From positions 558,863 through 579,526 of the forward strand of contig MU631320.1 of assembly GCA_026770615.1 (NCBI GenBank): a DNA stretch of 20,664 nucleotides. Direction: 5' to 3'. Below are positions 7,738 through 15,460 of the stretch, piece by piece; the stretch's first letter is position 1, and every line of letters begins with the position of its first letter. The translations under genes and the position numbers were made by a program. This DNA comes from Pavlovales sp. CCMP2436 (lineage: Eukaryota > Haptophyta > Pavlovophyceae > Pavlovales). The notes beneath the pieces were generated by a model. That model saw nothing but the letters and a program-made list of their open reading frames with translations. It was not told where the DNA came from and did no database searches.

Positions 7738-9057
7738 AAAGCTGTTAATTGCTTACGACTGGCACTCCTGTATAATTCGTTTGAGCTATAACTTGCACTT
7801 CAAATTTGGGATGTTCGGAGTCGATATGATACCTGAAAATGCTACTCCTGTCAGATAAGCTTTTAACGCGAATCTAGCATTGTTTGACGCTATACTTTCT
7901 TTTAGTGTTATACTATTGTTCAATGCTAAAGCATATACACCGCTTGTTATAGCCCGAGTATTTAAAGTTGATATATTCGAGTCAAATTTAATATTTTAAC
8001 TATTTACATTATTGTTTAAAATTGTGAAATCCGTATTATTTGTTTTCAATGATATATTGCTACCGATTACAATATTGTTATTGCTATAATCGCTTACGTT
8101 AATTTTTAGATTTATATGACTCGAAATATTTATATTGTTAGTGTTGTAATCGCTTGAATTAACTTTCAACAAAAGATTACTAGAAATGTTTATATTGTTA
8201 GTGTTGTAATCGCTCGAGTTAACTTTCAGATTTATATTGCTATAATTTAATAATACCATATTTGATAGATTAATAACAATTAAAACGTATCTAGCATCCG
8301 TTTCTGTCTTAGTATATCTGCGATTGAAATTGATAGTAGCATCAGATTTATAACTTTCAAAAGATATTATATTTAACTTTAACGGTAAAGCTACTGTATT
8401 TATAGCGGTTATTGCTGCCGCATTCGTAGGTACCAAAATATTTGTTCCGATTATAGAGTCTGCATTATTACCGCTATGCTGTTGGGTAGATACTGCTAAG
8501 TTGCTTGTATTTGTGATATTAGAATTGATTCGTAATATTTCAGCATCGTAATCAGAAATGTCAACTTTTAAAGCCAGTCTTGTGTCGATACCTTGCCGAT
8601 TGTAAGACACAGTTTTATCACATACTTCTGTTTTATTGTATACATCTGAAATATTTGCTTTGGTGTCAATATTTGAATTAATTGTAAAGTAGAAGTATCG
8701 TAATCAGTCATATTCACTTTAATATCTACTAGTGAATTGATTGTATCCCTGTCGTAGGTCTGATATCTATAAAATACGTTATTTATATTTCCTTTTTAAA
8801 TCAATATTTGAATTGATTTATTTGTGAAATTTCATCATCGTATCGAACATTTGACGATGTTATTATATTGCTTGATATTACAAAATCGGCTCTATCTAGT
8901 TTTGAATCTACAATAGCATCTATTTCTTAGCTAGCATATCGATTATTAAATTTCATAGTAGCATCAGTTTTATAATTTTCGAAATATATGATATTTAATT
9001 TAAGTGGTAGAGCTACGGCATTGATAGCGGTTATTGCTGCGGCATTCGTAGCCCATT
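7738..9057 (-). pseudogene. Fibre A shaft: SDY repeat region
   Basis: The clean stretch 7996-8610 encodes tandem units of about 18 residues such as LKVNSSDYNTNNINISSN, a style common in trimeric phage and giant-virus fibres. Above 8610 the same style continues with stops (DIKVNMTDYDTSTL). A block of about 110 bp is duplicated: 8320-8430 and 8940-9050, both encoding TNAAAITAIN followed by VALPLKLNII. The part 7738-7990 (NISTLNTRAITSGVYALALN) leads into the lectin modules after a frame change. Confidence 0.6.
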
Positions 9058-9268
9058 GCCGAGCCCGCCATTATCGCCGCCGCCGAGCCGGCAAGGCTGG
9101 TATTGTATTATGCGAATAGTGTTTTTGAACAAGAACAATGTTTTCGTCGGACAAGAATATACTGCAGCCACGAACATGGAGTCACGAAAACGTCATTCTT
9201 GTTCAACAATGTAGTGACGAAAACATATCGCCCATATTACCAACAAGGGGTCTCTAGCCGGCGAATAT
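9058..9268. repeat. GC-rich start followed by inverted repeat, interrupting fibre A
   Basis: The fibre frame ends at about 9057 where GC-rich sequence (GCCGCCGCCGAGCC) begins. Arms 9126-9147 and 9184-9205 are complementary at about 19 of 22 positions (TGAACAAGAA and GTTTTCGT conserved), with a 36-bp loop. TGACGAAAACA recurs at 9214-9224. This looks like a small non-autonomous element or hairpin. I see no coding sequence. Confidence 0.5.
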
Positions 9269-9408
9269 AGATATGTGTGGCATATTCTTGTGCATTAGAT
9301 GTGTGAGGCATATTCTTGTGAATTAGATGTGGGTGGCATATTCTTGTTAATTAGATGTGTGAGGCATATTCTTGTAAATTAGATATGTGTGGCATATTCT
9401 TGTGAATT
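9269..9408 (+). repeat. Tandem repeat, five 28-bp units
   Basis: Five contiguous 28-bp units share the core GGCATATTCTTGT and end in ATT; they differ at a few positions each (9269, 9297, 9325, 9353, 9381). They have no spacers. They sit between the interrupted fibre A and the truncated gene at 9409-9812. Confidence 0.9.
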
Positions 9409-9812
9409 ACATCGTGGTAGTATTGATATTATTAAAGATTTTTTGGTTAGTGATGTGCTTTTATTGTTTAACAAAGCTCAATTTGATCCTAGATATTATG
9501 AAGCTCTTCGAATTACTAGAAATGTTCAAATGAGATATAGAGGAACTGCGGACCACGTCGGACACTCGTTAGGTGAGAATTTATGCGACCTCGTTGCCTC
9601 TCCGAAATCTTGGGTATTGACATACAAAAAGGACAAGCCCGTATAGTATTTTCAAATCGATAAACACACGACAGACTGATATACGAACAATAGGCGATTT
9701 GATTAGTCTTATGTCGAAATACCAAGATAGAAATGTTATAATCGTAGAAAACAATCTAGGAAGTGGGTTGTCTACACCTCACCAAATTGATAATTTAAAA
9801 ATACTTGTATAA
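9409..9812 (+). pseudogene. Unknown viral gene, 5'-truncated and frameshifted
   Basis: The first frame encodes SIDIIKDFLVSDVLLLFN, ALRITRNVQMRYRGTADHVG and SPKSWVLTYKKDK and stops at 9646. A second frame continues with IGDLISLMSKYQDRNVIIVE to a stop at 9810-9812. Both parts look coding (mixed charged and hydrophobic residues, no low complexity). The start is missing because the 28-bp repeats abut it. Its end overlaps the end of the convergent penton gene by 18 bases. I do not recognise the family. Confidence 0.5.
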
Positions 9813-10608
9813 CATCAGCGTAATCGAAAAGATGTTATACATTTGGATAGGATTAAATAATTTATCCACAAGTTTCAGAGTGATTTTATAGATGTCATTA
9901 TTAGATAACGGTAGTCGAACGAAAGGCTCAATAAACGGTACATAATCACCATAGGCGCAATTCACCGGCACCCTGCAAAGGATCTGTTTTGATGCGGTGG
10001 GAGTGCTGTCCATCGAGATATCAATGTCTAATGAATTTTCTGAACAAATATGGACCATTTTTGAAAAATTTGAATCAAATGTTCCTTTCATGAGTACGGC
10101 ACTTCCTGAATTTGAATTTGTAGCCGTCGGTGGTACTAAAAACTTTTCATTGGAAATACCGAGCCTTAATGCGAGACCTGTGTTTTCGATAACTATAGTG
10201 CTATTGTCGGAGGGAATATGCTGATTATTCGATCAGTGCGAGATCCGTTAAATAAAGATAACGGTCGATCGCCTGATAAAGCAGTTCCAGTTATGCGTTG
10301 GGTGGATGTTACCGAATTGAAGGCAGTTATAACCTCGTCAATATTACTGTAATAACGTTCGGGTATTGTGATAGTGTACAAATTTGTTGTTTGATGGCTA
10401 AAAGTAAAAGTCAACACATTGCCCCCTTTGCTTGTATTTTCAAATTGTCTACTCATTTGCAAGCTATGTACCTGTATCTCGAGATCCCCGACAGAGTTGT
10501 TATTTGGCAAGATTGAACGGTCTAAAATCCATTCGAATAGATCATTTTCTGAATCTGTTTATCGGCTGATTGTGTATTTAAAAATATCGGATAAGATTGT
10601 TTATACAT
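9795..10608 (-). pseudogene. Penton-like minor capsid protein, two frameshifts
   Basis: A probable ATG at 10606-10608 begins MYKQSYPIFLNTQSADKQ. After a frame change near 10565 the match continues as GDLEIQVHSLQMSRQFEN and LYTITIPERYYSNIDEVITA. A second change at 10200-10227 leads to SNEKFLVPP, MVHICSENSLDIDI and ILCRVPVNCAYGDYVPF, then ITLKLVDKLFNPIQ and a stop at 9795. The TITIPERYYS strand, ILCRVPVN block and final KLVDxxFNP block follow the pattern I know from PLV and giant-virus penton proteins, single jelly rolls that fill capsid vertices. The total is about 270 codons, a plausible full length. It lies 19 bases downstream of the gene 10628-11385, same strand. Confidence 0.6.
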
Positions 10609-10627
10609 TCTACAATATGATTAGATT

Positions 10628-11385
10628 TTAATATTTTAAAACACCATCAGCCAAATTTTGACGAATAGACGCTATTGAAACTCTGAACCGAATTGATGTG
10701 AATCGCATAACATCGTTTTTAGTTTTACCTTTTTTGATCTTGTGATAATATTAGTAATTAGTGTCACATTATTATACATATAAAAACTGGCTACTCTTCC
10801 CGTGTATATTCCTCTATTCATAACATCCTCGGGCGATAATGGTCCTGGAGTTAGTGGCTGGTTACTTGGACCAGCACCTGATTCTACTTGTGCTGCTGGT
10901 GCTGCTGCTGGTGCTGCTGCTGGTGCTGCTGCTGGTGCTGCTGCTGGTGCTGCTGCTGGTGCTGCTGCTGGTGCTGCTGCTGGTGCTGCTGCTGGTGCTG
11001 CTGCTGGTGCTGGTGCTGGTGCTGGTGCTGGTGCTGCTGCTGGTGCTGGTACTTTTGGTGCTCTCCTAGCAGATTCGATAGGTTTCTCATTAATTGATAT
11101 GGATAATATCACTCGTTTGTTTGTTCGTGGGTCCAATTTTGTAAGATTTTGTCCAAGGATTTCCCTAGTATATGCATTATCATCTCGCATAGATTCGCCC
11201 ACTCCGTATACTGGAAATAAAAAGGGATTTTCCTCGTCTGGGATCGGTTTCATCCTCTTAACAAACGGAGTCTCATGGAAATTTTTGGTCACATAATAAC
11301 CATTCGAAAATTCTTGCAGTAGCTCACTATATTTAGTATATGTCTTAACTGTATAAAAAACCTTATCGTTTTTTCCAATTTTTAT
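10628..11385 (-). pseudogene. Pro/Ala-repeat protein, probable virion component, damaged at both ends
   Basis: The clean part, 11292-10672, encodes an N-terminal domain (PFVKRMKPIPDEENPFLFPV, YTREILGQNLTKLDPRT), a long PAAA repeat, then LSPEDVMNRGIYTGRVASFY. Upstream the frame stays open to 11385 with coding-like sequence (KVFYTVKTYTKYSELLQEFS) but has no ATG; ATA stands at 11383-11385. Near 10720 another frame gives a convincing end, FRVSIASIRQNLADGVLKY, stopping at 10628. That end sits 19 bases before the penton ATG, supporting this reading. The function is unknown; capsid-gene neighbours suggest a structural protein. Confidence 0.5.
10890..11052. repeat. 12-bp minisatellite encoding (PAAA)n
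   Basis: Units of GCTGCTGCTGGT (plus strand) repeat across about 160 bp, with a stretch of 6-bp GCTGGT units near 11005-11035. The sequence contains no stop codon in several frames, which creates long spurious ORFs on both strands (Leu/Val-, Cys/Trp- and Gln/His-rich). In the true minus-strand frame it gives a flexible Pro/Ala linker. Confidence 0.9.
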
Positions 11386-11416
11386 TAATTTTTATTTTAT
11401 CTCAACAAAGATAAGA

Positions 11417-11637
11417 ATGTTCAGATCGGTAGCAAAAATTCTGGTAACTTTGGCTCGGTAGCGAAAAAGAATTCATTTGGCTCGGTGGCAATCTTTTATA
11501 TTTCCAAAGGCTTTAGTGGTGTGTCTTATATGGCTGAGATGGGTAGTGTTGTTAAACCAGAGTTGGCTGTAGTACCTAAATTATCACGTTCTGTAAAAAA
11601 GGGCTTAGATTCCGGTGGAATTGAAAAAGCCAATTAA
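11417..11637 (+). pseudogene. Small repeat-containing viral protein upstream of the capsid gene, frameshifted
   Basis: ATG at 11417 begins MFRSVAK; a frame change near 11437 leads to NSGNFGSVAKKNSFGSVA, showing a short repeated GSVAKNS-like unit. The rest is MAEMGSVVKPELAVVPKL then SVKKGLDSGGIEKAN with a stop at 11635-11637. It ends 41 bases before the capsid ATG on the same strand, so co-transcription is likely. I do not recognise it. The divergent gene at 10628-11385 starts close by, so this AT-rich gap probably holds promoters. Confidence 0.4.
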
Positions 11638-11678
11638 TTTTATATATATTTTTTCTCATCTATGAATTTTAAGAAATT

Positions 11679-12704
11679 ATGGAGGAGGTATTGGTAAATA
11701 AAATCAATTTTAGCAAGCCAATTGAGATGGGCGCCCCATCCATAAAGAAAAAACTTTCGCTCTATCCGCGAACAGGCAACGTATCAGTTTACGGCGGGCA
11801 AGTGATAGAATTCGTCATTCCCACTTCGTCAAAGGTTAACTATTTCCAAAACGAACAGAGTTATTTACAGTTCGGAATTAATAATACATCTGCTGTCCCG
11901 TTTATCATTGATTCGTCTGCGATGTCAATAATCGGTAAAACGGAAGCCTTCTTCGGTGTGTCAAGGCTGTCTAGTGTTCCAGAGCTCGTGACTCTCCAAG
12001 CTGATGCAGCGAGTGGTGTGTTCTCTCAACGTGGTCAGACCATTGCAGCTGGCGGATTTTTAGACGTGGCTATCCCAATTTGTGGTGTGATCCTTTTCCC
12101 GCAGGGTATGATGAAGAATTTACCGATGAGTCAATTGAAGGATAATCTTTTAATCGCTTTCACTACGTCAGTGCTTCCACGTTGGGGCAGATTTGCGAGC
12201 GGTACATTAAGCGTGGCTAACGCAGAAACTCAAATATGCATGAGTAAGCTAATTTATCAGTGCTCTATGCTCCAAGTAGACGGGAGAGTCGATGAAGCTA
12301 TTTATAAATTTCTCACCAATCAAACGTTCACTATCCCATGTACCGATATCCGTCATTATCCCCAGACTATCCCAGCTGGCTCTGGTGCGATTATCAATAT
12401 TCCCGCCAGACTTAAGAGTGTCAAACGAATCTTTTGCGTATTTTCTCGCTCATCAACATCGACTACCGTGCATACAATTGCGCCTGTTAATGCTACTGCT
12501 TTCGCATCTGCCGCGGCTGAATTTGTTCCGATTCATTCTAGTGGTCAAATCGTACCTGGTACTGGTATCACTGGGTATAGGCTTCGCGTTGGCGGCCAAA
12601 ATTACGGCATCGTAAGCGACGTACGAGCTGAGTCTCGTTTGGATATTATGAAAGCTTTCCATGAATTAAACTCGAGTGATCAATCTTCGTCTATTACGGA
12701 ATAG
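11679..12704 (+). CDS. Major capsid protein, double jelly-roll type
   Basis: The gene encodes 341 residues from ATG to TAG with no lesion. The N-terminus after a short basic arm reads YPRTGNVSVYGGQVIEFVIP then NEQSYLQFGINNTS, the usual opening of PLV/Polinton capsid proteins. Next are SRLSSVPELVTLQADAASG and VAIPICGVILFPQGMMKNLP then QLKDNLLIAF. The second barrel starts near residue 205 (TIPCTDIRHYPQTIPAG, LKSVKRIFCVFSR) and ends GYRLRVGGQNYG. Such proteins form trimers that tile the icosahedral shell. It is shorter than many PLV capsid proteins but long enough for two barrels. AT-rich codon use matches the viral block. The family call rests on motif layout seen by eye. Confidence 0.72.
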   Translation: MEEVLVNKINFSKPIEMGAPSIKKKLSLYPRTGNVSVYGGQVIEFVIPTSSKVNYFQNEQSYLQFGINNTSAVPFIIDSSAMSIIGKTEAFFGVSRLSSVPELVTLQADAASGVFSQRGQTIAAGGFLDVAIPICGVILFPQGMMKNLPMSQLKDNLLIAFTTSVLPRWGRFASGTLSVANAETQICMSKLIYQCSMLQVDGRVDEAIYKFLTNQTFTIPCTDIRHYPQTIPAGSGAIINIPARLKSVKRIFCVFSRSSTSTTVHTIAPVNATAFASAAAEFVPIHSSGQIVPGTGITGYRLRVGGQNYGIVSDVRAESRLDIMKAFHELNSSDQSSSITE

Positions 12705-12741
12705 CAGTATCTCGAGGAGAGTTTCGTCATTGGTATGAGCC

Positions 12742-12975
12742 TTGAAACATACGGCGCTGACCAAGAGTTTTTCACGACGGATTAGTATTTTCGACGGCTG
12801 GCGTGCAGCTGGAAGTGGACGGCGTTTTTCCGTTATGTACTGCGAATTTTGCAATACCAATATGGATATTGTCAATAACACTTTTATTGAGGAGATGATA
12901 AATAAAAATAAACTGTATTTACCATTTAACGATGGTATATATTCATTCGTTGATAAAAAAACTATACTCATATGA
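12742..12975 (+). pseudogene. Possible D5-like primase-helicase fragment
   Basis: The open frame ends in NTFIEEMINKNKLYLPFNDG then IYSFVDKK. This resembles the hinge before the helicase part of viral D5-like primase-helicases, where a line of the form 'L..N...L.F.NGVYD' is usual. The fragment stops at 12973-12975; no Walker A motif follows. The first 30 residues (FDGWRAAGSGRRF) do not resemble the family and may be out of frame. It starts 38 bases after the capsid stop. The assignment is tentative; a chance match is possible. Confidence 0.3.
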
Positions 12976-13158
12976 TGCTTGCCTGATGTCGATTTCACAC
13001 AGAAAATAAACTTCCGGGATCATATACCTATCCCGTGTATAATCAAGATGTTTCTGACGAAATTCTGCATCAGTATTATAAAGTGTGTTTGATCGTTTAG
13101 CATTCAGCTTCTTCTCAGCTTCATAATACTCAGGATGATCGCTTCGGTACTGTGTCAT
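12943..13158 (-). CDS. Small basic protein, possible truncated HNH-associated or DNA-binding protein
   Basis: The 71-residue product starts at an ATG and reads YRSDHPEYYEAEKKLNAKRS then YNTDAEFRQKHLDYTRDRY. The pattern of Y-x-T-D-x-E-F-R with basic helices and R-x-R-Y is often seen in phage and giant-virus proteins near HNH endonucleases. After DRY the sequence (MIPEVYFLCEIDIR) loses this style, suggesting truncation. Its last 33 bases overlap the convergent fragment at 12742-12975. Confidence 0.4.
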   Translation of the reverse strand: MTQYRSDHPEYYEAEKKLNAKRSNTLYNTDAEFRQKHLDYTRDRYMIPEVYFLCEIDIRQASYEYSFFINE

Positions 13159-13259
13159 TTGTGAGACCTTTGGAAGCTATACAACAAAGAAATTAGATAC
13201 ATTAATATGTAAGGAAATAATCTTAAATAGGATCATGTTTTTAGTTTAACGAATGTAAT

Positions 13260-13787
13260 CTACCGGTTTTTTGTATTTGATCTTGTCACTCGAACATTCT
13301 TTAACTCATCCATTTGCACTTGAGTATCGATGATATTACCAGTTTTATCCTGCATGTTAGATTTGTATACTTGTTGCATGCTTACTGAATGCATCGATAT
13401 CTTAGCCAATTTAGTAACCTGTTCTGCGGAAGACGGACTATTTGGTGACAATCACCTCAATTTAGTACTAATTAATAAATGCCTGATATAGCGAATACTT
13501 AAGTTCGGTTCATTCTGAAAAAATGTTATCTCTTTGAACGTATTCATTATAAAGTCCTTCACTTGATCGCCTTTTAGTGGAAAGAACATTTTAGCAAATT
13601 TTCTTCTATCACTGGATGGTTTGAATCGCATGATTAATTTTGTTAAGTGTAGTGATAAATCGAATATGACTTTGCCGTACGATTTTTTATTCTTGTATTG
13701 ATTAAGCATAACTGTAGATGTCTTTTTTACTCTGTCAAGTAACAGATAATTTTTATCATCGGTTAGTTCACCAATATTATAAGCCAT
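13260..13787 (-). pseudogene. Unknown viral gene of 175 codons with one in-frame TGA
   Basis: An ATG at 13785-13787 starts MAYNIGELTDDKNYLLLDRV. The frame continues through KSYGKVIFDLSLHLTKLIMR and FIMNTFKEITFF to a TGA at 13452-13454. The same frame then stays open for 63 more codons (SPNSPSSAEQVTKLAKISMH, VQMDELKNVRVTRSN) to 13260. The second part has no early ATG, so it is probably the C-terminus of the same protein, split by one nonsense mutation. The start is 9 bases after the stop of the upstream gene 13797-14078, in the same frame. Family unknown. Confidence 0.45.
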
Positions 13788-13796
13788 TGTTAAAGA

Positions 13797-14078
13797 TTAA
13801 TCATCTCGACCAACAACCTGATTATATAGCTGAACCATTAAGCTCTCAAAAGATTCGTTGCCAAACTTTAGTATAACAGCATCGCGAATAACGTCCCATG
13901 TGAAACATGTATTGGTTTTGTTTATTTGATCATTTCGAACTTTTGCCATACCATTCCATCGTCTGTAAATAGAATCTAGATAATTATACACTTTTTCGAA
14001 CGTTGGGATGGCTGTAGCCATCGATTGCCAGATTTTCGATAGCTTTAGAATGAAATGATGGGTTTGGCTACGAGACAT
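13797..14078 (-). CDS. Unknown viral protein, about 93 aa
   Basis: The likely start is the ATG at 14076-14078 (MSRSQTHHFILKLSKIWQ); upstream in-frame codons fall into the GC-rich insertion. The protein looks helical, with IPTFEKVYNYLDSIYRRWNG and TWDVIRDAVILKFGNESFES. It ends in GRDD followed by TAA. It is followed at once, same strand and frame, by 13260-13787, so the two may be co-transcribed or may once have been one gene. No family recognised. Confidence 0.45.
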   Translation of the reverse strand: MSRSQTHHFILKLSKIWQSMATAIPTFEKVYNYLDSIYRRWNGMAKVRNDQINKTNTCFTWDVIRDAVILKFGNESFESLMVQLYNQVVGRDD

Positions 14079-14262
14079 CACTACATGCCGACCGACGCAA
14101 GTCACGGAGGAGCCGGTTACCGGTGAAACTCAGGTCTACTGTGAAGACGATGTCTTCAAATCAGCAAAGCTTACGAGGTCACACCTGCTCCTTGCTCGCA
14201 CCGTGCATGCAAAACGGTCGATTGCGACGTTAAAGAAATAGGGCACGTGTGCAAGTCGCTCC

Positions 14263-14541
14263 ATGGTCGCCGCGAATGCTCGCGAACGCTTCGCCGGCGG
14301 CGTGGCGACGCGCTGCACGGACGCGGGCATCATCGGGCTTGTGCAGAGCCTCATCGCAGAATCGCTGGGCGCGGTGGAGCGCAACGCCCACGAGCGGGTC
14401 GTCACGCTGCAACTCCCGATCTCGCCCGAGACCAGGCACGCGGCAAGCATACGTGCGGCGAAAAGCGACTATTTTTTGTCGGAAAAGGCCGACGGGACAC
14501 GGTATGCCCTGGTGCTGTGCTCTGCCGTGCTCGGCGGCAAG
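14263..14541 (+). pseudogene. mRNA-capping guanylyltransferase, N-terminal fragment
   Basis: From the ATG at 14263, 93 codons lead to KSDYFLSEKADGTRYALVLC. The KADGTR stretch is motif I (K-x-D-G-x-R) of covalent nucleotidyltransferases: Lys75 would take GMP from GTP, and Arg80 contacts the sugar. The preceding LQLPISPETRHAA fits the region before motif I in viral capping enzymes. Sequence after LGGK (14541) no longer fits, so motifs III to VI are missing and the fragment is inactive. GC-rich codons point to a different source than the AT-rich virus. DNA or RNA ligase is an alternative, but the DYFLSEKADGTRY context favours capping. Confidence 0.6.
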
Positions 14542-14544
14542 TGG

Positions 14545-14744
14545 CGCCGGCGCTGGGCAACGCGAGCCCCTTCTTCGACACGTTTCAGGAGATCGCCGCG
14601 GCCTTCAACAACGAGGCCAACTTTGCGACCAACGTGTACGGTCGCACCGACGCGGCGGACGCGCGCTTCAACGGGCTGCTCACGGGCACGCTGGCCGTGA
14701 ACGCCGCGTCGCTCGTGCTGGGCAGCAGAAAATTTGAGATCTAG
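14545..14744 (+). pseudogene. Fibre-like protein fragment (tail-fibre repeat style)
   Basis: In another frame than the capping fragment, the sequence reads SPFFDTFQEIAAAFNNEANF then ATNVYGRTDAADARFNGLL and TGTLAVNAASLVLG. The 'DTFxEIAxAxxNxxNFAT' pattern recurs in phage tail fibres and in fibre genes of algal giant viruses. It ends in SRKFEI and a stop at 14742-14744, close to the island border. There is no own start codon. It is a piece of a larger gene, joined to the capping fragment by rearrangement. Confidence 0.5.
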
Positions 14745-14752
14745 TGCTATGT

Positions 14753-15292
14753 TTACCATGGCGCATATTTTTCGATGGTCTCTATTAATTTATCAGTATT
14801 CGATACCATTTCGATGAGATCGAGAAAAGGATCGTATTTCATTCCGTATAGTTTGAATAAATCCAGCGGTAATTTTGAATAGATAATTAACACTTCTTTT
14901 TTGCCAATTGGCTTAGGTCCGAGATTTGGCATTATTGTCAGAGCAAAATCTGTTAATTGCTTACCATTAAGGTCTGTGTTTGACGATTTATAAGGTTCGA
15001 TTGGAACTGGCTTTTTAATAATGAGATTAATTACATCAGTCGCACCAGAAGATTCAATCGCAGAGTCGTATACTACCTTCTGTTTCTTTTTTAAAACAAT
15101 ATTATCATCCTTGTCGGGCTTGATACCATATTTGTCTAAAGTACTTCGCTTTACGGTCCTAGTGTTATTTAATAGGCCTGTGGTAATTCGTTCTAGGTGC
15201 ACACGCTCTTCATTACAATGACAATACGCCAGTTTATAAGCACGAAGCTCATCGGGCGACATCATTTTTAGCGTTTTCTTTTGTTCAGTCAT
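14753..15292 (-). CDS. Unknown viral protein, 179 aa
   Basis: A clean ATG-to-TAA frame encodes a charged protein starting MTEQKKTLKMMSPDELRAYK. A C-H-C motif (AYCHCNEERVHLERI), a lysine-rich middle (IVLKKKQKVVYDS) and a hydrophobic, helical end (IYSKLPLDLFKLYGMKYDPF) are visible. With the capsid gene it is one of the few undamaged long genes here. It lies directly right of the GC-rich island. The family is unknown; position in the cluster 13260-15888 (all minus strand) suggests a shared transcript. Confidence 0.55.
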   Translation of the reverse strand: MTEQKKTLKMMSPDELRAYKLAYCHCNEERVHLERITTGLLNNTRTVKRSTLDKYGIKPDKDDNIVLKKKQKVVYDSAIESSGATDVINLIIKKPVPIEPYKSSNTDLNGKQLTDFALTIMPNLGPKPIGKKEVLIIYSKLPLDLFKLYGMKYDPFLDLIEMVSNTDKLIETIEKYAPW

Positions 15293-15460
15293 TCTATCTA
15301 TATTATTAGATTTTAATTATTCTAAATCAATTTTTTATTAGATTATTTTCTGCAAAAGAAAACACAAAATAAGAAAATGCAAAAAACGACCGAGAGATTC
15401 GCTTAACAACTACACTATACAAAATTTTAAGTTTTTAGACTTCGTTTTTTACGAAACTAT

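Larger units (their letters stand above)
4542..9057 (-). pseudogene. Fibre/spike gene A: repetitive shaft plus tandem LamG-like lectin modules
   Basis: Read on the minus strand from 9057 down to a stop at 4542, a broken open frame of about 1,500 codons can be followed through frame changes. The N-terminal third is an Asn/Ser-rich shaft with repeated SDY units. Then come about four LamG/concanavalin-like modules, each with a WxxYxI strand, a YxDG/VDG loop and a closing strand of the type DFKMFL, NIKIWL or DVKMWR. It would form a trimeric attachment fibre at the virion surface. Frame breaks lie near 8930, 7980, 7830, 7130, 6740, 6470, 5600, 5440, 4930 and 4690, with a 51-bp insertion at 6364-6414. 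The gene's start is missing; GC-rich sequence replaces it at 9058. Domain pieces are listed separately. Confidence 0.65.
14086..14745. other. GC-rich island inside the AT-rich viral block
   Basis: About 660 bp with host-like or giant-virus-like GC content lie between two AT-rich viral genes (stop at 14753, start at 14078). Composition changes sharply near 14086-14110 and at 14745. It contains two coding fragments in different frames, a capping-enzyme start and a fibre-like segment, described below. I found no target duplication or terminal repeats at the borders. Confidence 0.7.

Noticed and set aside
9269..9408. CRISPR-like array
   Set aside because: The 28-bp units are directly contiguous with no spacers, in eukaryotic DNA.
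9997..10224. 75-aa plus-strand ORF
   Set aside because: Antisense shadow of the penton-like gene, whose minus-strand motifs are clear.
10839..11097. Several open frames through the Pro/Ala repeat (Leu/Val, Cys/Trp, Gln/His runs)
   Set aside because: They arise because the 12-bp repeat lacks stops in many frames; only the minus-strand PAAA frame has coding-like flanks.
13260..13787. Alternative genetic code or selenocysteine at the in-frame TGA
   Set aside because: TAA, TAG and TGA all end other frames here, and broken genes are the rule, so a nonsense mutation is simpler.
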